64,000 nt of DNA, taken from NCBI GenBank assembly GCA_037015955.1, contig CP143548.1:2908001-2972000 (forward strand). Reading direction: 5' to 3'. Source of the DNA: Lachnospiraceae bacterium JLR.KK008 (GTDB taxonomy: Bacteria > Bacillota > Clostridia > Lachnospirales > Lachnospiraceae). The notes below the pieces were generated by a model. The model searched no databases. It saw only the letters and a program-made list of their open reading frames with translations, and was not told the origin of the DNA. Shown here piece by piece: positions 16,920 through 25,969 of this stretch (its first letter is position 1; every line of letters starts with the position of its first letter). Both the position numbers and the translations under genes were made by a program.

Positions 16920-17786
16920 TCATTGCCCACGGAAGTAATACAGAAATACATCTTCCAGATTAGGGGAAACCTTTACTGCGTCTGAAGCAGGCAGCATATC
17001 GCTTACGATTCTTACTAAAAAGCGTTCCCCCTGCTGTTTCATATTGCTGACATAATATTGGCTGCCAAGTCTGGCAGCGTCTCCCCCGTTTACTGTCACC
17101 TCCCACACTTTCCCATAGATATTCTGTTCTAATGTGTCGATAGTTCCCTGAGTTATTAAGGAGCCTTCCTTTAAGATCATAATCTCCTTTGCGATACACT
17201 CCACATCGGAAACGATATGGGCGGCCAGCAAAATGGTCCGCCCCTGTGCGAATTTTGAGATCAGGTTGCGGAAACGGATACGTTCACTGGGATCAAGCCC
17301 TGCTGTCGGCTCATCCAAAATAAGAATTTCAGGATCGCCCAGCATCGCCTGGACAATGCCGACCCTCTGCCGCATACCGCCGGAAAGAGCGCCAATCTTT
17401 TTCTCTTTAGCATCTGAAAGATTGACAATGCCCAAAATCTCCAAAGCCCATTTTTTTCCCTGTTCGTCAGGGATTCCTTTCAGCGCACACATATACAGCA
17501 GAAAATCCATCACTGTAAAATCCCGGTAAAAAACCGGATATTGCGGCATATATCCGATTTTTGACAGGAAGTCCTTACCCAATGTTCCTGCATCCTGTCC
17601 GTCAATCAAAACCGTTCCGCCATCGCTTCCCAAAATACCCACAAATATATTGATCAGTGTCGTCTTTCCCGCACCGTTAGCGCCCAAAAGCCCATAGACA
17701 CCCTCCGAAAGTTCCGTGGTAAAATCCTTCAGGGCATACTTACCCTTATACTGCTTTGAAACATTTCGTAATGATATTTTCATCAA
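16920..17786 (-). CDS. ABC transporter ATP-binding protein
   Basis: A 288-residue single-domain ATPase of the CcmA/BcrA-like exporter group. Walker A is GLLGANGAGKTTLI (about 32-45), then GYMPQYP at the Q-loop, signature LSGGMRQRVGI, Walker B ILILDEPTAGLD and switch His in AAHIVSDVE. The roughly 70-residue C-terminal extension is typical for ATPases paired with ABC-2 permeases. An MM start gives 17786 or 17783. It sits between the lipoprotein genes and the permeases. Confidence 0.88.
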   Translation of the reverse strand: MMKISLRNVSKQYKGKYALKDFTTELSEGVYGLLGANGAGKTTLINIFVGILGSDGGTVLIDGQDAGTLGKDFLSKIGYMPQYPVFYRDFTVMDFLLYMCALKGIPDEQGKKWALEILGIVNLSDAKEKKIGALSGGMRQRVGIVQAMLGDPEILILDEPTAGLDPSERIRFRNLISKFAQGRTILLAAHIVSDVECIAKEIMILKEGSLITQGTIDTLEQNIYGKVWEVTVNGGDAARLGSQYYVSNMKQQGERFLVRIVSDMLPASDAVKVSPNLEDVFLYYFRGQ

Positions 17787-17789
17787 GAA

Positions 17790-19049
17790 TTACCCCTCAA
17801 AGCTAAAGGTTGTTATCAAGGTGCTTACCTCGTCAATACCCCGTCCAAGCACAACGATACAGGTGCCGGATTCATCCAAAATCAAAATCTGTGGAACACG
17901 CAGGAAATAGGTACTGTTGCTGTCCTGAACGGTTTCCGTATGGATACTTTTTCCCGATGCCGTATCATAAATGTTGATTATAACACTGCTTTCCTCCAAA
18001 ATAGCAGTAGCCACATATTTTCCCTGCCCGGAGCAGTAAACACCGTCTTTTCCCTCACTGCGGCTTGAGAACGACATCGTATTTTCTGTATTGGATATAG
18101 TATCAAGCATCAGCAGGGTTCCATTATTTTTGTCAAAGCTCTGGGGCATAATAAGCAGGTTTCCACCCTTTTGCACTTCTTCCGTATCTACCTTGTAATC
18201 TCCCTTTTTGGTAATCGTGAAATTTGCGCTGTCTGTGGATACTGTACCATAAACACTGACCCCATCCCCGCCAATGGAGGTATCTGTAGCCATGCCTACA
18301 TAGACTAAAGTGTTGTTCCCCGTAAAGGTAAGGCTGTCCATGGTTGCAATCTGCATATTACCTGCCATGCCTTCTTCGGAATAGTTCAGAATGGTACGAA
18401 CCTTCCGTGAAGAAACATCATAAAGGTAAAGCCCTTGAAGTCCGCCGAAAGCAACCTGTTTTCCGTCCTGTGAAATAGCGATCCCTGTGATCTGCAAGGT
18501 AAAATCGTCACTTAATAATCCGCTAAAGGAAATGGTATCCTGAATAGCAAAGTCCTTATTCAGTATGTATCCATTGATACCGTCGCTTTCTGATGTAGCA
18601 AATGAACCGTTGCTGCCGCCAGTCTTTCCCTGGCCCACAACAAAGTAGCCGTCTGTAAAAGTCTGTACACATAAATCTCCCATGGAAATATCCGCACTTG
18701 CGATCGTTTCGCCTTTCCCCGTATCGTAAAGATAAAGCTGATCCGCTGCAACGATAATCCGACTTCCACCGGCATAATAGCAGCCGCTGACCTTTCCTGA
18801 AAAAGCGGAATCCTTGAAGCTACTGACCGCCATAATATTTTTATCTGTGCCGTTATCCTGCGGATCAATCACGTTCATTTCGCTGCTTTCATTTCCGGTA
18901 TTTTCCGATGAATCATCTTCTACGGATTGCGGTTCCATGTTTATGGTTCCATTTTCAGAGCTGTTCCCATTCTCCTGTCTGTTTCCGCAGGCCGACAGAT
19001 GAAACGCCAAAGCAAGCATAAGTATCATACACATCCATTTTGTTTTCAT
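17790..19049 (-). CDS. Propeller-like lipoprotein of unknown function
   Basis: A 419-residue lipoprotein: signal peptide with lipobox LSACG (Cys21), then a Ser/Asn/Glu-rich linker (about 22-70). A repetitive beta-rich body follows, with recurring LYLYDT, LYLYDVSS and INIYDTASG blocks as in WD40/YVTN-type propellers. It is probably anchored outside the membrane, where it may sense or hold the substrate of the ABC exporter encoded downstream. It ends four bases before the ATPase start. I do not recognise a named family. Confidence 0.75.
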   Translation of the reverse strand: MKTKWMCMILMLALAFHLSACGNRQENGNSSENGTINMEPQSVEDDSSENTGNESSEMNVIDPQDNGTDKNIMAVSSFKDSAFSGKVSGCYYAGGSRIIVAADQLYLYDTGKGETIASADISMGDLCVQTFTDGYFVVGQGKTGGSNGSFATSESDGINGYILNKDFAIQDTISFSGLLSDDFTLQITGIAISQDGKQVAFGGLQGLYLYDVSSRKVRTILNYSEEGMAGNMQIATMDSLTFTGNNTLVYVGMATDTSIGGDGVSVYGTVSTDSANFTITKKGDYKVDTEEVQKGGNLLIMPQSFDKNNGTLLMLDTISNTENTMSFSSRSEGKDGVYCSGQGKYVATAILEESSVIINIYDTASGKSIHTETVQDSNSTYFLRVPQILILDESGTCIVVLGRGIDEVSTLITTFSFEG

Positions 19050-19051
19050 TT

Positions 19052-20088
19052 TTAGTCCTCCTTGTATAATAAAATTGAACCTGTTTTACTTGTAACTGAA
19101 TTTCCGTCCGCTACGACGGCTGTCGCATAAAAAGTATTGAAACCATCTAGTTTAGCGATATCTATGGTTGCTTCAATGATCCACACATTTCCTTTGCTTA
19201 ATGTGACATCACAGAAAACCGCTCCATCAAAAGATATGGGCTTATGGTTTAAGAAAAATGATATGCCATATCTTGCGCCTGGCGTTCCACAAAGGGTGTA
19301 GCGCACGGTAAGCGTGTCTTTCCCGGTAAGGTTGATATTGTCATACACCACCTCGCCGTCATAGACAAGCGTCCAATAGACACTGTTATCCAGGGTATCC
19401 ATCGTAACGCCATTCCATCCTGCTTTCACAAGCTCATTCTTAATAAAAGAGGAAGTGACTTTTTCCTCTGAAATGCTTACATCACGAAAAGCAGTTATAC
19501 TTTCTCCATAAATGCTGTCACTTTCTGGAGCATCCTCATTAAAATGCAGTTTCAGCACTCTTTCAAAGCTCTGATGATACCAGCCATAGCTTGAGGTTTC
19601 TTTCATATCAGGCTGGAAATCGGGCCTGGTGACGCTCACGACCGTCATATTCAGGGTATCGCCCTTTTTCCCTGTGTTCGGTGTGAACACAAAAGAAAAT
19701 TTCTCTTCATGCTTTTCTGATGTCCGGAAGCAGTGGAGATACTCGTATTCCGCCCCGTGTCGTTCACCTTGTAGGCTTGCGGCTTTCCGTCCAAAAAAAG
19801 CGGGAAGCCAATGCTGTCCAATTTCCCCTCTGATGAAAACTGATAATCCAGGACAAATTCTCCGCCATTATACTCATAAGGCAAAACACTCTGGTCATCC
19901 GCTCTGGCGGGACTGGCTTCCCCATGGCTGAGAAACCCTAAATCTCCGTCCTCCTGCGCCCCGGCGAATGGGTCTTCTTCTACATTTTGCGGCGGAGCAT
20001 TCTCGTCCGCAATGTTATAATTTCCGCAGGCCGCCACAGCAAAGGGCAAAACAAAAATCATAGCTAATGATAAAAATCTCTTTCGCAT
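19052..20088 (-). pseudogene. Lipoprotein gene broken by a frameshift
   Basis: The N-terminal part has a signal peptide with lipobox AVAACG and runs to KVNDTGR. There a G run (near 19753) shifts the frame. In the other frame the protein continues without loss (EYEYLHCFRTSEKHEEKFSF, then VFTPNTGKKGDTLNM and on to the end at 19052). The whole would be about 345 residues with beta-rich domains. A one-base change in the homopolymer would restore it, so phase variation or a sequencing error are real alternatives. It is first gene of the operon, and an IS110 element sits directly upstream. Confidence 0.7.
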
Positions 20089-20104
20089 CGTCTATCCTCC
20101 TACT

Positions 20105-20374
20105 ACAATGTATTTATTGGTTAATCCCCCTTACAGCCAGTAAGGAATTATCCATCTTGTTGCTTAAGCTGTTAGAATGAGTGGTGCAAGTGGTCTGGCC
20201 GTATCCTCCTGGAACTTTACGTCCGTAAATTAGTCAGCCAACCAGCCCTCATTCGCAGCATTCGTTTTACGCAGGTTGAACCTTAAGGCGTTCGTGTGAT
20301 ACCCAGTAGATTGAACAAGCAATGAGTAAATCTGGTATTGACCATTGCTACTACATCCCAAAGGAGTATCTGTT
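20105..20374 (+). ncRNA. IS110 left-end noncoding region, candidate bridge RNA
   Basis: About 270 bp upstream of the IS110 transposase carry no gene but several short dyads, including CCTTAC-AGCCA-GTAAGG (20129-20145). In IS110-group elements the noncoding end upstream of the recombinase encodes the bridge RNA that pairs with target and donor DNA. Placement and length fit; the RNA itself and its loops cannot be verified by eye. Confidence 0.5.
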
Positions 20375-21592
20375 ATGAACGCTGTTGGTATTGATGTTTC
20401 CAAAGGTAAGAGCACTGTCACCATCCGCAGGCCGGGCGATATTGTCGTCATGTCTCCCCGCGACATTCCGCACACACAATCCGCGATCAATGACCTGATC
20501 GATCTGATACGAGGACTTGACGGGGAAACAAAAGTCTGTATGGAGCACACCGGCAGATACTACGAACCGGTTGCTGCCTGGCTTTCCGATGCCGGTATCT
20601 TTGTCAGCGCCGTAAATCCTATCCTCATCAAAGACTTCGGTGATGATTCCCTGCGCACTCCAAAGACTGACAAGGCGGATTCTAAAAAAATCGCCCGTTA
20701 CACCCTTGACCGCTGGGCAAAACTCAAGCAATATGGATGCATGGATAAAACACGCAGCCAACTTAAAACTATGAACCGTCAGTTCGGCTTCTATATGGCC
20801 CACAAGACTGCCATGAAGAATAACCTCATCGCCCTGCTTGACCAGACCTATCCGGGTGCCAATGCCTTCTTTGACAGCCCCGCACGCAGCGACGGCAGCC
20901 AGAAATGGGTGGACTTTGTCCATACCTACTGGCATGTGGACTGCGTGCGCTGTAAATCACTGGAGGCCTTTACAGAGCATTACCAAAACTGGTGTAAACG
21001 CAAAGGCTATAACTTCAGTGCCGACAAAGCAGAGAATATCTATCAGCTCTCTTCTGATCTGATCGCCGTATTTCCAAAAGACGACAGCACGAAAATGCTG
21101 ATACGGCAGGCTGTGGCAATGCTGAACACTGCCTCTGAAACGGTAGAGTCCCTGCGTCTGAAAATGGACGTAGCCGCTTCCACCCTGCCAGAATATCCTG
21201 TTGTCATGGCAATGAATGGTGTCGGCCCTACCCTCGGCCCCCAGCTCATGGCTGAGATTGGGGATGTGACGCGTTTCACACATCGCGGAGCGTTGACCGC
21301 TTTTGCTGGTGTTGACCCTGGAAAGAACGATTCCGGCCAGCACATCCAGAAAAGCGTACCTACAACCAAGAAGGGCTCACCAAGCCTGCGCAGGACTCTC
21401 TTCCAGATCATGGACGGGCTGATCAAGCGTTCCCCTGCTGATGATGCCGTTTACGCTTTTATGGACAAGAAACGGACACAAGGCAAACCTTACTATGTCT
21501 ACATGACTGCCGGCGCGAACAAGTTCCTTCGCATTTATTACGGGCGGGTAAAGGAGTATCTCTCCTCCCTTGCAGAAACCGAAGAATCTTAA
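20375..21592 (+). CDS. IS110-family transposase/recombinase
   Basis: A 405-residue DEDD recombinase. The N-terminal RuvC-like domain shows GIDVSKGKSTVTI, MEHTGRYYEP and DKADSKKIARYTL. The C-terminal IS116/IS110/IS902 domain shows MNGVGPTLGPQLMAEIGDV, TAFAGVDPG and KKGSPSLRRTLFQ, which includes the catalytic Ser region. The reading frame is intact, so the element may still be active. ATG 20375 with GGAG ten bases upstream is preferred over an in-frame ATG at 20345. Confidence 0.9.
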   Translation: MNAVGIDVSKGKSTVTIRRPGDIVVMSPRDIPHTQSAINDLIDLIRGLDGETKVCMEHTGRYYEPVAAWLSDAGIFVSAVNPILIKDFGDDSLRTPKTDKADSKKIARYTLDRWAKLKQYGCMDKTRSQLKTMNRQFGFYMAHKTAMKNNLIALLDQTYPGANAFFDSPARSDGSQKWVDFVHTYWHVDCVRCKSLEAFTEHYQNWCKRKGYNFSADKAENIYQLSSDLIAVFPKDDSTKMLIRQAVAMLNTASETVESLRLKMDVAASTLPEYPVVMAMNGVGPTLGPQLMAEIGDVTRFTHRGALTAFAGVDPGKNDSGQHIQKSVPTTKKGSPSLRRTLFQIMDGLIKRSPADDAVYAFMDKKRTQGKPYYVYMTAGANKFLRIYYGRVKEYLSSLAETEES

Positions 21593-21949
21593 ATAAATAC
21601 CATCACTTTTTATCAGGCCAGCGTTTTGCGGTGGTCTTTTTGTAGTACTCATTTTTCAACCTGTATAAAATTTTCAAAGTTCACTAATTTCTGCTTGACT
21701 TTTTATTTGCAGACTTGTTTTAGATTCGACTTTCATTATAAAAACCAAAAGTCAAAATGTGGTCAAGGAATAGAAAAAAATTTGCGCTATTATCCCTTTT
21801 CAGCCAACTACATTTGTGTAAGCTTATAATGGCATTGCTAAATCAAGTTCCTTACTTGACAACAACTATCAATCGTGCTATTTTTTGACTTGCAAATATA
21901 TATTGCGAATATTCGTAAACACAATTCGGAATAAAGGAGAAATGAAACT
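21593..21949. other. AT-rich spacer with IS110 right end and TetR-gene leader
   Basis: The first 60 bp are the IS110 right end. The rest is AT-rich and has no gene. Several TTGAC-type hexamers occur, and a palindrome lies at the right edge just before the TetR pseudogene. Confidence 0.5.
21903..21918. promoter_or_regulatory. Palindromic operator upstream of the TetR pseudogene
   Basis: TTGCGAATATTCGTAA contains the perfect 10-bp palindrome CGAATATTCG with matching TT/AA flanks. It lies 31 bp before the start codon, a typical autoregulatory site for a TetR repressor. Confidence 0.6.
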
Positions 21950-22345
21950 ATGCCGTCAAAGCCAGTCCTTTCGGATGCTGATAAAAAAGCAATCCGCAAA
22001 AAGCTGGAAGAACTATGCGAGGAGTGTTGGATAGCGCAATGGTACAAAAACAAGCATTAAGTATCTATGCGACAAAGCAGTTATATCTATCGGTACTTTT
22101 TATACGCTCTACCCGACAAAAGAAGATTTATTCCTTGAAACAATCACAGACATACAAAGAAGGTTGACAGAAAAAATTATCGACATAAACAGGAACAGCC
22201 GGACGAAAGAGGGATTTGCACAGTCTATGAAAAGGCTTTTCCGGGAATACGACAGCAAGCCATTCCTCTACAATGTCAATACGCCGGATTTTCAGTCTTT
22301 TGTGACAAAGCTGCCGGAAGAAACGATTAAGAAAAATCGAAGTGC
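21950..22345 (+). pseudogene. TetR/AcrR regulator, frameshifted and cut short
   Basis: The ATG at 21950 has AAAGGAGA upstream. The first frame reads MPSKPVLSDADKKAIRKKLE and then EECWIAQ before an apparent extra T near 22040. The next frame continues the helix-turn-helix as GTKTSIKYLCDKAVISIGTF and YTLYPTKEDLF. The ligand-binding domain runs to LPEETIKK, then fuses out of nowhere to an ABC ATPase tail. So there is one indel plus a deletion. Confidence 0.75.
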
Positions 22346-22581
22346 GGGAGCTGCTGCTGCGAATCAACCATGAATACCACACAAGCATTTTCATATCCAG
22401 CCATATCCTTGACGAGCTGTCTAAAATTGCCAACATAACCGGAATTATTGATCACGGGGCTATGCTTGCGGAAGTATCTATGAAAGAGCTTACGGCGAAA
22501 GGGATAGACCTTGAATCCTATTATTTAGGCTTATTGGGAGGAGGTGGAAAAAATGTGGAATCTTATCCGCATGGAAATTAA
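22342..22581 (+). pseudogene. C-terminal scrap of an ABC ATPase
   Basis: About 75 codons match the end of a BcrA-like exporter ATPase: RELLLRINHEYHTSIFISSH (switch His), ILDELSKIANITGIIDHGAM, then the short C-terminal extension. Walker A, signature and Walker B are gone. It is joined directly to the TetR remnant, which shows that a deletion removed the intervening DNA. Confidence 0.72.
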
Positions 22582-22831
22582 GAAAGTACCGTTAAAGCCG
22601 CATATCGCCGGACTGTTAGCAGCTAACTTTATCATTTTTCTGCTTTCCGTCTTTACGTCCAGCCTTTTAACTGCAAGCGGCAATATATCCACGCTTCCGG
22701 GATTTGCCCCAGTCCAGTTAGATACGGTTATGTTAGCGGCAATGCTTGTAAGGGCTACTCTGATTGTATGGGAAGCGGTACTGATTTCCGTATTTGTAAT
22801 TGAAGAATACAGAAACAAGACAACTGCCTGA
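22553..22831 (+). pseudogene. N-terminal scrap of an ABC-2 permease
   Basis: It starts at ATG 22553 behind GGAGGAGG and overlaps the ATPase scrap, as expected for a coupled pair. The first 92 residues have two hydrophobic helices and end at FVIEEYRNKTTA, about a third of a normal permease. The rest is missing; unrelated minus-strand genes follow. Confidence 0.7.
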
Positions 22832-22842
22832 TAAATTTAAAT

Positions 22843-23106
22843 TTACAGCAACAGTTTATCCACCTGCCAGATTATTTCTTTCTCAGATATATCATATGGC
22901 ATTGGGTCAATATCTCCGAAACAGTAATTTGAAGCGTCAGAACGATTGTCAGTCCACTCTAATACCCAAAAGTCTGTTAATGTGGACACTTTGAAAAATT
23001 CTCCATTCATTGTCCAGCAAATACCTGACGGATATAATTCTAATTGTTCCGCTCCAAGTTCACGGAATCTATTTTCAACAACTGCTTTTATATCTGCTTT
23101 TTTCAC
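22843..23106 (-). CDS. Hypothetical protein, 87 residues
   Basis: A small, soluble, acidic protein with a GGAAGGTG ribosome binding site before GTG 23106 (GTG 23113-23115 is an alternative). It has no membrane segment or known motif. Aromatic, acidic patches (FWVLEWTDN, GDIDPMPYD) recall small immunity or adaptor proteins, but I do not recognise the family. A second small gene of the same orientation follows upstream at 23173-23499. Confidence 0.6.
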   Translation of the reverse strand: MKKADIKAVVENRFRELGAEQLELYPSGICWTMNGEFFKVSTLTDFWVLEWTDNRSDASNYCFGDIDPMPYDISEKEIIWQVDKLLL

Positions 23107-23172
23107 ACGCAGCACCTTCCAAAACCTAGATTTTCCGCTCTGTTTATGCTTGTCTGTCTTTCAGATCGAAAT

Positions 23173-23499
23173 TTATACCATAGAAATCAAATCATCATCA
23201 AAGTATCGTTTGCTTCTTGTTTTCTCATTGACGCTAATGGTGTAAAAATAGCAATTACGTTTGAAATGCCAGTAAATCCCTACAATCACACCTGTCATAT
23301 CAGAATGGTTGCAAGGCGAAACCCTTTCCCCATAAACAAACCGGGGAGGTGCAGGCAACTCCATAATTTCTTTTATGTCCAGCTCATAATTAGCTCTAGG
23401 CAATATAACTAAGGCTTTACTATTGTCTATCTTGTATTGAACAACTGCATGGAATAGTCCATCTTCAAAAGCTTTACTGTCGAGATATAGTCCCCACAT
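23173..23499 (-). CDS. Hypothetical protein, 108 residues (DUF6960-like)
   Basis: Starts at MWGLYLDSKAFEDG with GGAGG eight bases upstream. The body contains PRFVYGERVSPCNHSDMTGV followed by a HFKRNCYFYTISVNEKTRSK strand pair and an acidic end. This resembles small DUF6960-type proteins often found singly in Firmicute accessory regions. Function unknown. It sits 67 bp upstream of the 87-residue gene and may share its transcript. Confidence 0.6.
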   Translation of the reverse strand: MWGLYLDSKAFEDGLFHAVVQYKIDNSKALVILPRANYELDIKEIMELPAPPRFVYGERVSPCNHSDMTGVIVGIYWHFKRNCYFYTISVNEKTRSKRYFDDDLISMV

Positions 23500-23567
23500 A
23501 AAAGAAACCTCCGCTTGCCTCTTTGTCAATCACTTTTTTGCTCCAAACCTTTTAATAAATAAAAATA

Positions 23568-24848
23568 TCAACCCATTTTGTGGACTGCAAGTTTAATTGT
23601 TACACAAGCTCCACTGGAAGCAATATTTGAAAGTTCTAAACTTCCGCCGTGTTTCTGGCTAAGGACACGGCTTGTAGCCAATCCCAGGCCCATATGCTCT
23701 CCCGTTTTATCCTCAGAATAAAGAAAGGTGTTCTTTTTACGAAGCATTGCCCTTGAAAAGCCTTTGCCATCGTCTGATATGGTTATCATAAGCATATCAT
23801 CGGTAAGAGAGTACCCAAAATCCACCTTGCTTTTGGCATATCGAATGGCATTAGAAAAGATATTCTCGACAATACGGTAAAATATCTGCTCGTCTAATTT
23901 CACCTGACATTCGGATATGGTGGAATGGTATGCAATCTCCAGGCTACGCTGTTTGGCAAAAAACGAAAGACTTTCCGTAGCTCTTTTTAAAAAATCCGGT
24001 AATTGAACTACGGAATACTTTGTTTCCGTTTCTTCAATCGCATTCAGGTCACGGATATAATCTGTATATTGTTCAAGCCGTTTTGCCGTTACCGCAAGGT
24101 TAGACAGTGTATGCCGCAATTCTCCGTCATTCAGATTTCCATCTGCCAAGCACTGCTGCATATATTCCACATATCCCTCGACAATCGCAATGGGATTTCT
24201 GAGGTCATGTGCCACTGATGCCTGCAGAATTCTGCGCTGCTCAATCATGTTCCATAGCTGACGGTTGTTATCATAGAGCGCCTGCCGCATTTCTTCAAAA
24301 GCGGTGCAGAGCCTTCCTAATTCATCATTCCTGCTATAATCAACCGTAAAATCAAGATCTTGCTCCCGGATATGTTTTGTCGCATCGGCAAGAACCTGAA
24401 TGGGCGGTGACAGTTCTTTCCTGTAAAACCACCATGCACACAGCATGATACCTGTAATGGAATAGACAAAAGGAAGCAGCACCATAGAAATGCCTGCCAT
24501 TCTGTATACAAACTTTTGCTTTGGGCGAAGCGCCGCGAAGCCGGACTCGATTTTCTCTATTATGAATTCCGTATTCTCCAGAGTTATATCCACTCCGGTA
24601 GGAACGATTATACCCACCTGGGCAGGTTCGTCAAGGATAACCCTCTGCCCTCCCTCTAATACCCTCCCGTCCGCTGTGACCGTCCGGGTATTCAGCCAGA
24701 CTTCCTGAGAATCGGGAAGTATCACTTTCTGTATACGGTAGCATCCATAAATCGTCAGGACAGATGCCGCAAAAACAAGAAACATTGCAGCAGCCACCGC
24801 ATAGATAAAAGCTCTTTTCATTGAGCCGGGTTTTCTCGTTTTCTCCAT
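23568..24848 (-). CDS. Sensor histidine kinase
   Basis: About 426 residues. A transmembrane helix lies near 12-32, an extracellular sensor domain to about 130, a second helix about 135-160, then HAMP, the phosphoacceptor box VAHDLRNPIAIVEGYVEY, N-box IFSNAIRYAKSKVD, G1 ISDDGKGF and G2 GEHMGLGLATSR. The first extracellular stretch has no recognised fold. The gene overlaps the response regulator end by about 30 bp. Start is uncertain: ATG 24848 behind GGGATGGG is preferred, 24866 and 24821 are alternatives. It pairs with the OmpR-type regulator upstream. Confidence 0.9.
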   Translation of the reverse strand: MEKTRKPGSMKRAFIYAVAAAMFLVFAASVLTIYGCYRIQKVILPDSQEVWLNTRTVTADGRVLEGGQRVILDEPAQVGIIVPTGVDITLENTEFIIEKIESGFAALRPKQKFVYRMAGISMVLLPFVYSITGIMLCAWWFYRKELSPPIQVLADATKHIREQDLDFTVDYSRNDELGRLCTAFEEMRQALYDNNRQLWNMIEQRRILQASVAHDLRNPIAIVEGYVEYMQQCLADGNLNDGELRHTLSNLAVTAKRLEQYTDYIRDLNAIEETETKYSVVQLPDFLKRATESLSFFAKQRSLEIAYHSTISECQVKLDEQIFYRIVENIFSNAIRYAKSKVDFGYSLTDDMLMITISDDGKGFSRAMLRKKNTFLYSEDKTGEHMGLGLATSRVLSQKHGGSLELSNIASSGACVTIKLAVHKMG

Positions 24849-25510
24849 CTGTAACCCATCCCCCAAACTGTTTCGATATATTCCCTGCCCGTAGCTTCCT
24901 TCAGTTTATTCCTGATCTTTCGGATATGCTCTTTTATGACTCCGCTATCTCCTTCGGCATTCAGGCCCCATACGGCTTCATAGATCCGTTCCCTGTCGAA
25001 TATCTGATTGGCGTTGCGCATCAGAAACTCCACAATATCAAACTCGCGGTTTGACAGGTTCAGCGGCTTTTCCCCATAAAAACAAGTACGTTCCTCAAGA
25101 TTTACAATCAAGCCCTGAGAAGAAACGATTTTAGGCGCAGCCTTACTTCGTTCATCTCTTCGCAGGTGAGCTGCCACTCTTGCCGTCAACTCTTTCAGGC
25201 TGAACGGCTTGGTTATGTAATCATCACCGCCAGCCTGCAAGCCGTTTATTTTGTCCTGTTCCGTAATCCGGGCTGTCAGAAACAAAATGGGGCAGACGAC
25301 ATTCCGGCGGATCATTTTACATAACTCCAGTCCATCTATTTCCGGCATATTGATGTCAAGCAGAATCAAATCGGGATAGATATTCAGCATGGATATTGTC
25401 TGCTCCGCATTTTCCGCTACAAAAGCCTCATATCCACACTTCTGTAAGTGACTTGACAATAACTCTGTCAACATTTTTTCATCATCAACAATGAGTATTT
25501 TGTATGCCAT
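24818..25510 (-). CDS. OmpR-family response regulator
   Basis: A 230-residue regulator. The receiver domain has the acidic pair in ILIVDDEKM, phosphoacceptor Asp52 in LILLDINMPEIDG, and the conserved Lys in ITKPFSLKEL. The C-terminal winged helix has LSNREFDIVEFLMRN and TVWGMGYRW. It is third gene of a TetR-FMN_bind-regulator-kinase operon and overlaps the kinase gene. Targets are unknown; the disabled ABC/lipoprotein operon nearby is a possible former target. Confidence 0.93.
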   Translation of the reverse strand: MAYKILIVDDEKMLTELLSSHLQKCGYEAFVAENAEQTISMLNIYPDLILLDINMPEIDGLELCKMIRRNVVCPILFLTARITEQDKINGLQAGGDDYITKPFSLKELTARVAAHLRRDERSKAAPKIVSSQGLIVNLEERTCFYGEKPLNLSNREFDIVEFLMRNANQIFDRERIYEAVWGLNAEGDSGVIKEHIRKIRNKLKEATGREYIETVWGMGYRWRKRENPAQ

Positions 25511-25548
25511 AATAACCTCCTCTCCCAGAATATGTTACTGCAAATAAG

Positions 25549-25965
25549 TCAAAAAGTGGTCAATTTCCTGCTTTTCAGAGCGTTCTCAACCGCTTTTTTT
25601 ATGACAGTGCTTGAATTTGTTGCGCCTGATATTGCGTCTACATCTATTTTCTGTTCATCAACTATACTGTCAGTGATAACTTCTGCGGTCTTTCCACGTT
25701 CATGCCTGTGCTTTAAAATGTTAATATTTGTGATTTCTCCATTTTGCACGGTAACTTCCACTTTGGCATATATAAAATCCACGTCATATTCACCAATATA
25801 AACTCCGTCAGGAATATCAGAAATATTTATATCTTCAAAGGTGGTTTCCCTTACTGCCTGTCTATAGTCCGCAACACTTTTAAGGTAGTGGATTCCCAAA
25901 ACGAAACCGACAAGCAAAAGGAACATGATAAAAAATAATACTGTTCTCTTTTTCGATATTCTCAC
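25549..25965 (-). CDS. Membrane-anchored FMN-binding domain protein
   Basis: About 138 residues: a Lys/Arg start, one transmembrane helix (about 9-28), then a small extracytoplasmic FMN_bind domain. The covalent flavinylation motif DAISGATNSST is near residue 115, where ApbE would attach FMN to the Thr. The start is GTG 25965 with GGAG upstream, placed right after the TetR stop; a longer ATG start at 26016 would overlap TetR and lacks a signal. Related domains carry electrons across membranes in Rnf- and extracellular-reductase systems. No reductase partner is encoded here. Confidence 0.83.
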   Translation of the reverse strand: MRISKKRTVLFFIMFLLLVGFVLGIHYLKSVADYRQAVRETTFEDINISDIPDGVYIGEYDVDFIYAKVEVTVQNGEITNINILKHRHERGKTAEVITDSIVDEQKIDVDAISGATNSSTVIKKAVENALKSRKLTTF

Positions 25966-25969
25966 TTCA

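Larger units (their letters stand above)
20105..21650 (+). mobile_element. IS110-family insertion sequence
   Basis: One full-length recombinase gene with a long upstream noncoding end and a short downstream end. No terminal inverted repeats are visible, as is usual for this family. Both element ends are approximate. It lies about 20 bp upstream of the frameshifted lipoprotein gene's start region, so it probably separated that operon from its native promoter. Confidence 0.75.
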
